Positions 13,001 through 25,098 of a DNA stretch of 64,000 nucleotides are shown here, in pieces; within the stretch, counting starts at the first letter, position 1, and each line of letters begins with the position of its first letter. The notes beneath the pieces were generated by a model. The model did not search any database. It saw only the letters and a list, made by a program, of their open reading frames with translations, and was not told where the DNA came from. The position numbers and the translations under genes are program-made. The stretch spans positions 682,001 through 746,000 of the forward strand of contig NHZP01000010.1 in assembly GCA_003313425.1 (NCBI GenBank), written 5' to 3'. This stretch comes from Pseudopyrenochaeta lycopersici (Eukaryota; Ascomycota; Dothideomycetes; Pleosporales; Pseudopyrenochaetaceae).

Positions 13001-14091
13001 TCCCCTCCGAGGCCACGGCTCATCGCGTGGACTTGTGCTGCGGCGACCCAATATTGCAGTTTTGTCTCACTCCAGCTTGTCCAGCGATATGTTATAAACT
13101 ATAAGAAAGCATGACTCGGGGCAGTGCTAGCTGATACTATGAAACATTCACAGCGGCTATTAAGTCGAATATAGTAACTGCTAGCTACTCAGTTTATCGA
13201 TCGACACCAGGAAGCCTGGATACTTACTGTCAATAAACGATTTGGCTGTGCCCACACAAACTACCCATACAAACGCAGATTCTTACCCACTAGCCTTTAA
13301 GATGCATTGTTGCTATAGATCAGTCACCACCATACATCTGAGACATTCTGCCGACCCGGGTCCATATTTATGCTGCAGACGCCTCTCGGGCCAGGATGAC
13401 TCACCACCTGTAGATGAGCTGAAGTGCATATACATGTAGAATCCCTGGTCGCCGGTAGAGACACTTTTGATATTTATAGCCCAACACTTCCCTGTTCCTC
13501 GCGTGGTCTGGAACATGGTTCAGCGCATTGAACCGCAAACGAGCCTGCAGCAGCATGTCAATGTCGAGAATTTCTAGGACAGACCACCAGGGCCTCCTTC
13601 GGGCACGTAAATCCAAGGAAAGATGGCTTCATTCCCGTCATTTTCGCAGATTGGCGTGGACATGCGGGCATGATTGAAAAATGCTAAAAACGACTGGATA
13701 TCAAAGTCCACTGTGACGTGGACGTTGCTAGGCTACCTACTGCTATGGATAATTGTTGCGCTGCCAACAGGAAACGCCTGGAAATGTCGAAAATCGCTTC
13801 GAACCCTTCGCTCGACTGTAAGCAAAACTGACGGTGGGGATCCCCTACTGGGACCTCGCTACGTCCTATGTGAGTGGGAAAGAGTCGCTCGCTGAAAAAT
13901 GTCTATAGATGCCGGACCTCCCTTATCGTAAATGCTCATTGACCGCCCCTTCCTTGTGTGTACACATTTGTTCCGTCCGGTGTCCGAGGACTCGTGGAGT
14001 CGTGGACCCTTTGGGTATCCTTCTCTTCCTCTAACCATTCATCCGTGATCCAACGCCTGCAGCCACAAGGAACAAAAATAGAAAAGTGCGT
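10091..14091. other. 4 kb gene-free region upstream of the Upc2-like regulator
   Basis: The first part is presumably promoter and 5' leader of the regulator. Roughly 10.86-12.2 kb is conspicuously GC-rich, with frames open in several phases on both strands (for example 11660-12154 minus), which is expected from scarce stop codons rather than coding. The remainder to 14091 is of ordinary composition. No protein family, tRNA or transposon end was recognised. Confidence 0.45.
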
Positions 14092-17042
14092 CTACACGCT
14101 ATACAGTTTCCGGAATTTATCTTGTTGATCCGCAGGGAGGCCTGCGAGAAACCCATCAAAGTTGGATATCATGCTCTTATATTGTTCAATGACCTAGTTG
14201 CGGACTTAGCATCGTCGCATATAAGAATTTGTACGATCAAAAACTCACCTTTTGAAATGTATCTCGAACTGTTTGTCCTGCCGGAGAAGTGACCAGGTTG
14301 AAGTTTGCCTGTGACATTTCGCTGAAGAACTCGAGAAGAGACTGCTCCATTGCGCCGGGATTGGCCAGCACAATCAGGTTAAATCCGGCAAGAGCGTGGC
14401 ACTTTTCATCCGTCCACCCGACTTTCTTGATAGCGCGGAGAAAAGCAGGGGCAATTTGAGCGAGATGTACAGCAAGACTCTGTGCGCTTCCAAGTCCTAA
14501 TCTGCCAAGGGCAATGGCGGCATTCTCGTTCAGCGACTCCGGCACCCTCTCGTCGAACAGTATTGTGCCCATCTTTTGTAGAAGCCTGTCCACGTAGGGC
14601 TGCATACCGTCCTTGTGTCTCATCGAAATCTCTCCCACGGACCAGCAGGCATTGTTGATGACTGAGTACCCGGTCTCCTCGCCGTCATGATGTATTTGAG
14701 ACACTTCAAGCTGCGCAATAAGTAGCTCCAGGATTGTCGGCAAACATGGCTGCAACTGTGCAAAGACGTATATAGCGCAGTCTCCCAGAAGCGCATAAGC
14801 AGATTGCCGCACGTCATTGTTGTTATCTCCCATGCAGACAGCCAGGAGCTGGAAAAAGCTTGGTGCTCCGGCGACTAACTGGGCGCTGTCTTCCATCCGC
14901 AAAGCTTGTATAATGGCACTGAGTAAGTCCAGACTCGTAACTAGAAAGTCCTTGTCTGGAGCCTCAAAGCCAGGATTTTCTGCGGCCATCACACCATCTT
15001 CCAGATTGCGATGAATTATCTTGATGCAACGAGCAAATATTCCGGCAGCATATGGACAGAACATGTGATCAAGCGCTGTGGCCACATACGATAGACACTC
15101 AAGCAAAGGGAACATCTCTCTCGACTGATCTGAGACTTTATTCCATCGCTGAAGGAGCGCCGGCATGAGCAGACCGACGAGATCGTCTCGCGCAAGTGCA
15201 GGGCCAACATGTTCAGCTAATGTCTGCACGCAGTCGTAGAGAATGAACATGTTCCGATCCTTGTACATGGCAAAGCATTTCACGAACTGACGGACGATGA
15301 CTTCACAGTACTCCCTGAGTTCTGTATTTGCCTTTTCTTCGAGGTTCGCGAAAGCAGACGCTGCGGCTTCTTGGACACGCTTGTTCGTGTCCAACATCTT
15401 CTTCAAGATCCCATCCATCATCGGCTCAAAGAATTGCTGCTTTCCAGCTGGGTCGAGATGTGAGGCCCATCCCGAGTAGCGGCCAAGGGACCAACATGTG
15501 ATTTGGCGAACAACGGGTTTGGGATCTTGCAGAAGCGTTATAAGATAGGGTGTGAGCATAGGAAGATGTGGCTCGACGACTTCCATACAGCCCTCCGCTA
15601 TGGCGCCTAGGGCAAGGACAGCTGACTCTCTGTTCGGCCATTCGGTGTGATTGAGGTTGTTCGTTAGGTAGGGGAGAGTTGCTTGGAAGACGGCCTCATG
15701 GAAAACGGAGGCGAGGACATCGAGTGCTGCAGCTGAGCATTTGCGGAGGTTCCATTGCTCCTCTGGGTCGCCAAACTCGTCATCATCATCAGAATCTTCA
15801 ATTTCGCCATCACTGAGATCGTCGTCATCAATGCTCCCAGTAGACGGTTCCGTTGTCCCGTTGGCGCTCGTGGTACTTTCACCATTGGCGTTACTTGTCA
15901 ATCTGCCAGCCTTGCTGGACGCAAAGGTAGGTTTGATATCCTGTTCCCGATCTTCAACCTCGTAATCCTCCTCTTCGCCTTCAAGACGCAAGATCTCATC
16001 TTCGCTGTAGATCATACTTGACAGAAGAACAGGCACAATTTTTGGTAGGTGGGGTCCAAGGTGCTCGCGCATCTTTTCGTCCTCACCCACGCACAACCAG
16101 AACTCGGCGGCATCCAAAGCCAGCTCCGCATTGTCAACACTGCGTTGCTGTGTAACCATATAGTCAACCAGGCCTTCCATGTGAGGTATTATCTTCTGAG
16201 GGGCAATATCTGCTATATGTACAAATGCTCGACATACGTGTTTTCGAACATCCTCACTAGGGTCGCTAGCGCGTTGAAAGAGTTGCTGCAAGAGCTGATC
16301 AAGGTTTGAAAGAACAGCCTGGGGTTTTTCTGGGACGAAGACGTTGATACTGGCCAATGCATCAGCGCGGACCCGAGGGTGCGGGCTTGCAGTGAGCTCC
16401 AGAAGCTTGGGGAAGATGAAGTTGAGAGGCTTTTGGCCTTGATACTGCTTGTCAAGAGCCTTCCTGTTGTCTTCGCAAATCTTCAGCAGGGCACTCATGC
16501 CGCCCTCTTGCGCCTGAGTCGAGACGTTGCCGTCCGTATTGCTGACCATATTGATCAGCTCAGAGAGAACTTGAGGCCACCCCATGATGCCTCCCTGCCG
16601 TACAATCTCTGTTATGACATTCCCTGCATATCCGCGAATTTGTGAGTTTGTGTCCTGGAGTCCGACCAATATGATAGAGCGTATATAGTCCTTTGTGGAG
16701 TCGGGTAGCGCCTTATATGAGGTTTTGACGTCGTTTTTGAGCATGACGGCAGCGGCGGCGCGCGCTTGGAAGTAATGAGTGGCATCCATATTGACGCCTG
16801 GCGGAGGTTGACTGTTGGAGAAGACATAGGCCAGGTATTTGTCGATATCAGGCGATGTTCTAGCTGATTTGAGCATCTAGAGGGGTATGAGGGGTCAGCA
16901 CGACAAGGAAAAAGCTGGCGAGCAAATGGAGATGACTGACGATTCCGGCATTGTTTCGCGCATTCTGGTCATGGCCGCTCAGCGAGTCCCTTAGGCACTG
17001 TGTGAGCTGCCGTAAGGGCTCTTCTTCGGGTTGCCACGCCAT
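14092..17042 (-). CDS. KAP104: Transportin, karyopherin beta-2 (Kap104 ortholog)
   Basis: Nuclear import receptor for cargoes with PY-type localisation signals such as hnRNP-like proteins; shuttles through the nuclear pore and is released by Ran-GTP. Three exons: 16941-17042, 14249-16876 and 14092-14193, with introns of 64 and 55 bp, for 943 residues, close to the family length. The N-terminus (EEPLRQLTQCLRDSLSG) and HEAT repeats run throughout. The acidic insertion (EDREQDIKPTF, then an Asp/Glu-rich run around residues 340-400) is the long loop that couples Ran binding to cargo release. GWASHLDPAGKQQFFEPMM is a transportin hallmark. The last exon restores the expected C-terminus (ISNFDGFLAGLP), which an unspliced reading would lose. 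Confidence 0.93.
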
Positions 17043-18408
17043 GTTGGGGGGAGGGTTTGCTCTGCAGTGCGGGGAAGGTGCACAGCTGCCTCGAGCGACA
17101 AAGTGCGAAAAGTGGGTTGCAGGAGGTGAGGACTGCGCTGTGGCGGTAAAGAGGGCGGAGGGAGAAATCGACCGTGGCGGCTTAAGCTGGTTCTGTGGGT
17201 GCGATACATGGTTAGCTCTGGTCTGCGCATGGGTAAAGCGATAGATGGAATTGAAGAGGGGCAGGCTACGAACCAGCTCGCGTAGACGGTGCGTGTTACA
17301 ATGCCACTACCATTTTCTCAAGTCTTACGAAAGTTTTGTCGTCTGGAATTTTTACGTGCGCTGCAATAACAAGTTTGCTAGTAGGTGACGCGCGGGGCCG
17401 GAAACGTGCAGCTAAGCCCGGAGCCAATTGTGCGCCTCTGACCACACAATGGAATGACGGGATGCGGTGCAACGAGGACAAAGACAGAACCACCAGCGCT
17501 TTCCGCGGGGTTCTAGACGAGGAAGAGGGGCCTTTAGAACAGTAGGTACCGTGGAGGTGGATGTAGAATTGTGAGATGTGCGCCTATGAGATCGGCCCGC
17601 TGCCACCTCCCACTTCGGCTAGGAGCGATGGCAAGGTGACGGCGAGACACCTCTCAGACATGACCTGCAGTCTCGACATACCATCGGCGCTTTTTTTCAC
17701 ACGCCGCAGTACGCGTTGATTCGCATGGTTGCTCAAGAATTAGGCTTCATCAGGGCAGCATGACACATGTGACAAGATGTGGGCAGGAGTGCCTCAAAGC
17801 ATTGTCGCACTGCAACGTACTTGCATCCGGGTTTCTGCTCTACACGAAGTCCATCTGCGCTGGCATTGAAGACAAAACACATCGTTGAAATGTCTTGTAT
17901 GCCCCGACATGGGCACGTTCCTGTTGGGTCATTGTCTTCTACCTGTGGCTCAAGTTGCTCTTGCGAAATGCCACGCAATGACCAGAGCTATGGACTTGCG
18001 AAGGCACAGGCGTCTTGCCAAATCAGCACTTTGAGAAATTGCCTAGGGCACCAACTGTTCAAAGTGCGTCGTCCTGCACTCCAGGCACACTGAACGCAAG
18101 CTATGCGGTGACCGCTGATACTTTGTCCGAGGACGCACTTACGCCTCAAACCAGAGTCACTCAGTTTGAATGTGGAACATTATCCAAGGAGCTTCTTCCT
18201 TTCGTTCCTCTTCGCTCTCGGGCATGGCTCAGGTTCATGACACCGACCAAGTCACTTCAAGCAGTACGAATAAACTATTGGCCGTAACAGAGTGCCTGGA
18301 TCCAGATACGACGTTGACCCAGCTTACTTGTTACGTTCACTATCAATGAGTCGCTCTTCTGGCTACATCGGAACTGAAGTATGTTCTGCTTAGCTAATTT
18401 CACACTTC
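17043..18408. other. Intergenic, upstream of transportin
   Basis: About 1.4 kb, with the transportin promoter at its left end. Frames such as 17336-17545 and 17779-18093 on the plus strand have no recognisable motif and no splice partners that I could find. Confidence 0.4.
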
Positions 18409-18832
18409 TTATCTGTCTGCGAAGACCGAGCGGCTCTTCCAGCTGTCATCACGTGAGATTGTTGGTAAGTTATCTAAGGTCTTGTCGTCGAAGCGAACGC
18501 GCCTAGCATCAGCGCATCTATACTCGATATCAGGGTATAGTTCCGATCTAATATCGCTTGCTGAAAGTGGCTTCAATTGCGGAATGGACACTCTTCCTTG
18601 GCCTGCACACAGAACCTTAATAGCATCACGACCGCCAATCGTTCTTGCAGCTGCCCGCATGATGTAGTTCCGCACACGGCACTCAGTTGTGTCGCCCAAG
18701 AAGCAAATGGAGAAACACTGCGTCAGTTCTATTCACAGCGTTGAGTCAATGTCCCGTCGTAAACATGGCCATAATGGTATTCTCTAGCACTTGGATTTCT
18801 TTTCATACACAGTCGAGTGGGCTCGCAGTACT
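18409..18832 (-). CDS. Possible cysteine-containing small gene, 5' end unresolved
   Basis: Two exons join in one frame: 18765-18832 and 18409-18717, across a 47 bp intron with a good CTGAC branch site but an unusual GTTTAC donor. The segment reads EYCEPTRLCMKRNPSAREYH, then GHCFSICFLGDTTECRVRNY, and ends SWKSRSVFADR before a natural stop. Cys residues are grouped in the first half, as in some small secreted proteins. One or more further exons must lie upstream, between about 18.85 and 19.02 kb, where two alternative joins are possible, so neither the start nor a signal peptide could be fixed. Family not recognised. Confidence 0.38.
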
Positions 18833-19340
18833 CTATGAGGTTTATCGATATACACAAGTCTCGGGAAGTGGCTTACTGCTTATTACCGATGTCGGGTGTC
18901 ACATTAGAAGAGAATAGCCTGACCATGTTGAAGGCCAATTTCGAAGACGTACCAGAAACAAGGACCTAACACGCCACAAGTAAACGCATATGAGCAACCT
19001 GCAGCTTTCCCAGCGGGCATCTTGACCACATGTGCGCTTTAAATCAAACGCTGGGCACATTTCACGGCTCATTACGCCTCATATGAAGCTCAAATGATCT
19101 CTGCAGAGGTCCCAGGGGAAATAAGAACACACTAAACAGGCGAGGAAGTATATTGGGTAGGCGTAATCGAGACAGTTCTTCTACGGCAATAGTCTCCCAT
19201 TGTGGCGACTGATCAAGCTCACTCTTCTGTTCGAGAACCACTTGTTCTAAGCTCACCTTGCCAGTGTTTCTGCATGCGACCAGCAATGAGTCATGCCAAT
19301 CGAAGAACCTCTAAATTGATCGACTGAAGACATTCAACAC
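18833..19340. other. Gene-poor stretch with a coding-like minus-strand segment
   Basis: May contain the missing 5' exon of the small gene ending at 18409. A minus-strand frame at 19062-19286 (LLVACRNTGKVSLEQVVLEQ) looks protein-like but is isolated, and a stop lies just upstream of it. Confidence 0.3.
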
Positions 19341-19739
19341 ATGCCCAATCTTTCGCGAAGCCTTACAATTCTCTCATTCGAGGTGAACAAGGAACAAGCT
19401 TTCATTGCCTTAGCTCCTGACCAATGGGTAATGGTCGAACCACTCGAAGGAGGAGCTTTGACATTCTCTAAGAGCGAGTTCCTGTGTTGCAAACTTTGAG
19501 TGAGTACCGTATCTAGGTTTACGGCGAGTACATCGGCTCTCTACGTTGCCATTCAACGTCCAGTGGATGGATCATCGGACGAAGATATATCCCATGTTGC
19601 ATGGATTTGGCCAGGAATCGATGCTCCATGGTTATATTTCAGTAGAGTGGTTCGCCCTTCAAAGGGAAAACTACTAGTGATTCCAACGACTGATGCCATC
19701 TATCCCCAGGACTCTTCAATTAGTCATTACACTCCATAG
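19341..19739 (+). pseudogene. Coding-like frame broken by a single in-frame stop
   Basis: From an ATG at 19341 the frame reads 52 codons (MPNLSRSLTILSFEV onward, including APDQWVMVEPLEGGALTF), meets TGA at 19497-19499, then continues in the same frame for 79 codons (including DISHVAWIWPGIDAPWLYFS) to a stop at 19737. Both halves look like protein. No intron of normal length removes the stop; the only in-frame candidate with GT-AG ends would be about 39 bp, shorter than every other intron here. I read it as a decayed gene or gene fragment. Family not recognised. Confidence 0.4.
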
Positions 19740-21244
19740 CTAGTGTTGAACTGTAAAGTAAATGAGATTGAAACAGTACTTGTGCTGACGGCAACTAGGA
19801 TGAAAAATCTCATTAGATCGAGCGTAATAGAGTTGAAATCTCAGCTCGACATCTCCCACCTCAATAACATTGTTACGCTCGATTAAAAGTTGAGTGAAAC
19901 TTGAGTGACCGCACTAGAACTGTTGAAATCATCACGGATGCTTGAAGCGTTGAAAGATGCTCTGAAAATCAGAAGTCATTTCTGAACGGAGAATTTTATT
20001 GCTTTGCATATCAAGCTTATAGTGTGTGGTGTGTGCAAGATATGTTTGTTGATGGTTGAGGTCTCGGGCGGACGGGAAGGCTTGACAGCCATGATGTCGC
20101 AGGGCTAGCCCATGATCTACGATGCAATCACAGGGCTGAGACTTTAATACGGCATCTGAGAGCAATATCATGATGCGATAGTAAAGCACTATACGACCAA
20201 CACGTATGATGATTCATCTTGCACACCAGAAGATGGGAATGGTCTATGGGTTTTCAAAGCCAGCTGCATCGTCTGATACGTTTACCACCACGGGTGGTAT
20301 GGTTGGGATGTTTTGAATACATGCATATTCGGTACTTGACCAGCAGCAGAGGTCATAGGCTAGCAGTAAGGGGCTGTAACAGTTTGGTGCAGACCTTCTA
20401 TTCTTGGGAAGCGCCTCATGGCGGCTCTGCGATGTTGGTGTTTCAGAGTGGTCCAACTCGGCAACGGCACTGGATTGCTGAGTGTCTGAGGCACCGTCTA
20501 CCGCGCGTCTCTATGGCGATTGCGGCTGTGAGGTCGAGAAGGGAACATGAGGGTAGCAAGTAACATCGCGCTGCGAAAATGCGCAGTATGCAGGTGCGCT
20601 GGCGGTGAGGTGCAGGTTCAGGTTGGAGTCGGCCTGGATTGTTGCATTACTTGCGTGTTGTGCTGACGCAGTTGGTTTGAGAGTCGAGACTGCCGGTTCC
20701 GGATATGGACTGATACCAAGCGGGCATGCGGCGAGTGTCTCCTTCGCCTCTACTCTCTTCGAAAAGCGCGAGCATTTGAACGACGACAGCACGGGATCGC
20801 CGGCAGAAGTGAACATCTCCCGTGTCGAACCCTTGCATTTGATTGCGTCGCGTGTGCAGGGCGGAGGTGGCAAAGCCAGGCGATACCAAGCCAAGCTGCG
20901 TCAGGCACTCCAGAGTCTCACGGATTGGCTGAGGACGAGACGACAGCCCCAACACTACACTTCCGACTTCCTTCCACCCTCACAGCGACATCGCGCTGCT
21001 GTCAACAGCGAACACTACGCACCTGCCGTCGCCCGTATCGCTCTTCCCTTGCCCGCGCCGCCCGCCACCTGGTCCGCCGCCGCCGCCGCACGTCACTAAT
21101 CACCAATCAGCCCCCGCTGCTGGATCAACACCTCCGGAATCACTTCACTCCAGCACGAGCGCCGCTGCGCTTGCCGCAAAGGCTCCGACCCGCGGCATAC
21201 TCCCTGCTGCTACCCAGCGACAACGACACACGTCCACACTCGCG
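19740..21244. other. Intergenic, upstream of the SSH4-like gene
   Basis: Holds the inverted repeat at 19817-19883 and, from about 20.6 kb, a C-rich leader of the SSH4-like gene. A 164-codon plus frame at 20605-21099 has no ATG at its beginning and no family match, and I treat it as chance in a stop-poor leader. Confidence 0.4.
19817..19883. repeat. 11-bp perfect inverted repeat
   Basis: ATCGAGCGTAA at 19817-19827 is the exact reverse complement of TTACGCTCGAT at 19873-19883, with a 45-base spacer. It could form a hairpin or represent paired binding sites. No target-site duplication was found that would mark it as a transposon end. Confidence 0.5.
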
Positions 21245-22939
21245 ATGCTGCCACAAGACCCGCTTCAGGCGGGTTCGCCGCCAACAACCCTTGTCAGATC
21301 ATACTTCTCGAGCAATCAAACACCATCCACACAGCCCGCAGTCCTCCAAACACAGCAAACGTCACATCATGATGCCGTGCGGATAGCAAGTTTTAACAGC
21401 AACCTTGGCTCAACAGCAAAGGGCATCATGATCGGCATATTCTCTGTTCTTGGAGCGGCGGGAGTCTGCCTTATCATCGTGGCTATTGTTTATTACTTTC
21501 GATACACAGCGCAGGGCCGCATCTTCTTGGATCGATTATCACGGCCAGGCGAATATGACGATGAGCAGCAGTTCGCGAAAGAGGAGGCTGAGGCGCTTGA
21601 AGACATGGATGACATACAAAGAACTGAGTACATGAGGGCGAAGGGTATGGCACTCCCTTCTCAGTCTTTTCACCAGGGCCTTGCCGTTTTGGAGGAAGAG
21701 CATTCGCTGACTTGGTGTAGCTTTCGTACAAGCAAATCCGCCCGAATCCGTCCAGACCGACATATCCTTATCGCAGTTCTTGGCAATACAAGAGAAGGGT
21801 GTATCCGCTTGGGAGTTCGAACCAGAGCTTGAGATTGCAAACTGCTTCGTCGAAGGCCGAACCGAAATCGAGTTCTTTGACTCCGAATGCAGTGTTCAAA
21901 GTAACCTGCCGATACCAAAGCAGAATGAAGTCTATTACTGGGAAGCAAAGGTCTATGAAAAGCCAGAAAATACAAGCATCGCGGTTGGGGTCACAACAAA
22001 GCCCTACCCCTTGTTCAGGCTACCAGGTGCGTAAAAGTAAAACTGTCATTTGCCTTATCGCCCCATACTGACATGATCTCAGGGTACCACAAGGCCTCGA
22101 TATCGTATATGTCTAATGGAAACCGCCGATATAACCAGCCCTTTACACCTTCAGCCTACGGCCCAGCCTATGTCCAAGGAGATGTTATCGGCGTTGGGTA
22201 CCGACCTCGAACTGGCACACTCTTCTTCACTCGCAACGGAAAGAAACTGGACGATGTCGCACATGGTCTTAAAACCCAGAACTTCTTCCCCACCGTCGGC
22301 GCTAATGGTCCATGTCAAGTGCATGTCAACTTTGGTCAGATGGGTTTTGTCTTCATTGAAGCCAATGTGAAGAAATGGGGCCTGGCTCCTCAAACAGGTA
22401 GCTTGGCTCCACCGCCACCCTACGGTAGCGAACAAGGATCAATACTTCTTGATTCTGGTCGTGAAGGTGTAAGAGAAGGAATGGCAAGCAATTATATTCA
22501 AGCAGGTTACGGGCACGCACGGTCTACCAGCCAGCAAATGCGTCTCGGACGACATCAGCCGACGAGCCCTGGACCTCAGCGTAGCCCGACAGACATCTCC
22601 TTGGCAGCACTCAGTCTCGTGGACTCGAACGAAGATGCCGGTGAAGGCACCAGCGAGGATACCAGAACGACGATTACAGCTGCGCAAGGTCTAGGCTTCC
22701 TTCAACCTGGCGAGCTTCCTCCAGAATACAGTAGTCCGGTCGGCTCGCCCAATCATAGCCAGCAAAGTAGCTACTGGGATGAGCGAGCGCCCCTTGTGCG
22801 AAACTCGCAACAGCAAAGCAACACCACCCCGCCGATTCCCACTTACGACGCTGCGGTCGCAGACGCACCCCAGATACGGCCTCCCACAATCAGAGTACGG
22901 AGTTCTACTCAGACGTCACGTCCCCGAGGCCCGCGCTAA
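21245..22939 (+). CDS. SPRY-domain membrane adaptor, SSH4-like
   Basis: Likely an Rsp5 ubiquitin-ligase adaptor of the endosome/vacuole, as yeast Ssh4. Three exons: 21245-21644, 21721-22026 and 22083-22939 (introns 76 and 56 bp), 520 residues. One membrane helix near residues 60-80 (GIFSVLGAAGVCLIIVAIVY) is followed by a charged linker and a SPRY domain spanning about 165-330 (YYWEAKVYEKPENTSIAVGV; GDVIGVGYRPRTGTLFFTRN). The Pro/Ser-rich tail holds two PY motifs, PPPY soon after the SPRY domain and PPEY further on, which are the expected WW-domain docking sites of Rsp5. The start at 21245 is the first ATG in frame; the region before it is a C-rich leader. Confidence 0.87.
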
Positions 22940-23482
22940 GAGGTGGAATTGCAATGATTCTGTATTTTCTCTCATATTATTTCCTATTTCTTGGATCTAA
23001 CTATACCCCAATCACTTAGCATGTCTCTTTTGTCGAAGACTGGTCAAGAGCTGACGAGCCGCTGAGAGCGAATGTGAAGGAAGGTATACACTCTGTATAT
23101 GAATCGATTGGGTGGTCGCACTGTAGAGCGGACGAGATTTGTCCGAGCTTTTGGCGTTTGAAGCGGGCATTGCGACGCTCTTTGGTACAAATGACATGAA
23201 GTTTGTTTGGGACGGAACGGCGCATAGTTTTAGATGGGCTCCATACTAGCTTCTGGCTTGATTCTAAAGCGATTGAGCGGATTCTCACAACGGTGTTGTT
23301 GGGTCTGCAGCAGCAGGATCAGGGCGGCCTTTATCAATACATACATTCCTATGTTCATCTGCTGATACGCTTTTTTCCAAATCTTGATACACAAAGATAG
23401 TATGCTTGCATTAATTTTCCGTGATTGTATTATGCTCCACGCATTTGATACCCTAATGCATCACAAAAAGCACTCGCCATCT
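22940..23482. other. Convergent intergenic region
   Basis: About 540 bases between the 3' ends of the SSH4-like gene (plus) and the permease gene (minus), presumably both 3' UTRs. No other feature seen. Confidence 0.5.
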
Positions 23483-25098
23483 TCAAAGAACATACCTGAA
23501 GTATGGATTTTCCTTGTCCGTCAAATCCATAAACGCCAATCTGTCCCTCTCCGCCTCATCAACAGGCAGCGCATCCCTTTTCTTGTTCTCCCGCCAAAGC
23601 ACGACATATAGCGCCACTGCAGACGCAATCGTAATGCAGTAGCAGATGATCAAACCCGTCCATAGTCGCGGATAATGATCAATCTTTTCCTGACTCCTGA
23701 TAAGCTGCGGTCCGACGATATTCCCCACACAATACGCTACAAAAATGGCCGCGGCCATGGCGCTCTTCTTGGTAGCGCCAGCGACGTTGGACATGCCGAT
23801 TACAATGGTCTGACTAACTACTGCGCCGAAAGTACCGATTATCGAGTACCCCGCGACGGGGGTGGCGGCATGGTATGTCCATTTGGACTTCCAGATCATG
23901 GCGCAGCCGGCGATGACAGGGAGGCAGTTTGCAATGAGCAGGATGATGCGGACGTTGGGAATGCGGGAGGAGAGGTAGCCGCAGAGGAGGATGGTGATGA
24001 GACAAATGCCACCCAAGGGGAATTGCCACAGGATGGCTTCGAGGGATGACCAGCCAAATGTGCTGACGATGAGGGGCCCAAATCCAGATACGGCGCCGTT
24101 AACTGTGTATGCTGATGCCATGAGGATAAAAACGAGCCATAACTTGATGTCGAGGAAAGCTTCTTTGAGCTGGGAAATCTTGATCTTCTGGCACCGTACC
24201 CCGGTTTGCCCCTTTCGAAGGCGCTCAACAGCCACAATACGCTCTGCTGGCGTGAGAAACCACGCACTGACGGGTGAATTAGGGATGAAGAAACACCAGA
24301 TGCCGAACAAGAAGGTGAGGCAGCCTGCCAGAAGGTAGATGTATTGCCATCTCTTCAAGCTTCCGCTGGTAATTTGGGCGAAGCCGTAGTTTAGACCTCC
24401 ACCAATGATGGTGAATAGTCCGGTGGAGCTGAACCACCATGACTGCCGGAGCGCCTGTTCACCCTGTGTATAGTAGCCGGAAATGATGCACATGAATCCA
24501 GTCGGTACGATGCTCTCTACGAAGCCGAGAAAGAAGCGTTGGGCATAGAGACCATGATACGTTGTCACGGCGGCTGTAAGCATACAAACAAGTGCCCATA
24601 CGACGACAACACCGCCTAGAATACGGCCCAAATTGAACCTCTGGAGAGCAAAGGTCATGGGATACAAGCCAGCCAGCATGCCGAAGTAGAACATGGAAGT
24701 CGCCCAGCTGAGACGGGAGGTGTCGGTCCGCGGAGGTTTAGTGGAAGTGTCCACTACACTCAAAGACAAGTCTCGAGTCATTCCAAAGAGTACTGCTGAG
24801 CCGAGGATGGCTTTGTCGTAGTATACCAGTCCATACCCTATATACGTTAAAAAACCAGCCTTGCTCAAGTGCACGAGTAAGACATGCCCACAATCATAGC
24901 CGGAATCAGGAACCAGTCAATTTTCCTGAGCACCTTGGCTTCAACCTCAGGATCGATTTCTCGCGCATGCTCGCCCACCAGCCCAATAGCGACATCTTTT
25001 TCGAGAGAGATGGAACTTGCGCCTGATTCTGGATCGTGGTGGGATCGAGGTGGCGAGGCTATTTGGACGCTCTTCTCCTGCGGTTGAATAGCCGCCAT
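23483..25098 (-). CDS. Major facilitator transporter, DAL5/anion:cation symporter family
   Basis: Plasma-membrane permease of the family that takes up allantoate, nicotinate, pantothenate or similar organic anions; the substrate cannot be assigned. Two exons: 24888-25098 and 23483-24837, 521 residues with the expected twelve helices. The N-terminal cytosolic part ends in EVEAKVLRKIDWFLIPAMI, the usual entry into helix 1, and YGLVYYDKAILGSAVLFGM is a family hallmark. The C-terminus ENPYFRYVL is also typical. Joining helix 1 correctly requires a 50 bp intron (24838-24887) that begins GCATGT rather than GT; no in-frame GT donor gives the conserved join. The start at 25098 is the first ATG of the frame. 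Confidence 0.87.

Noticed and set aside
20605..21099. Apparent 164-codon secreted protein before the SSH4-like gene
   Set aside because: The frame has no ATG at its start and ends in C-rich leader sequence; the signal-like part is chance.
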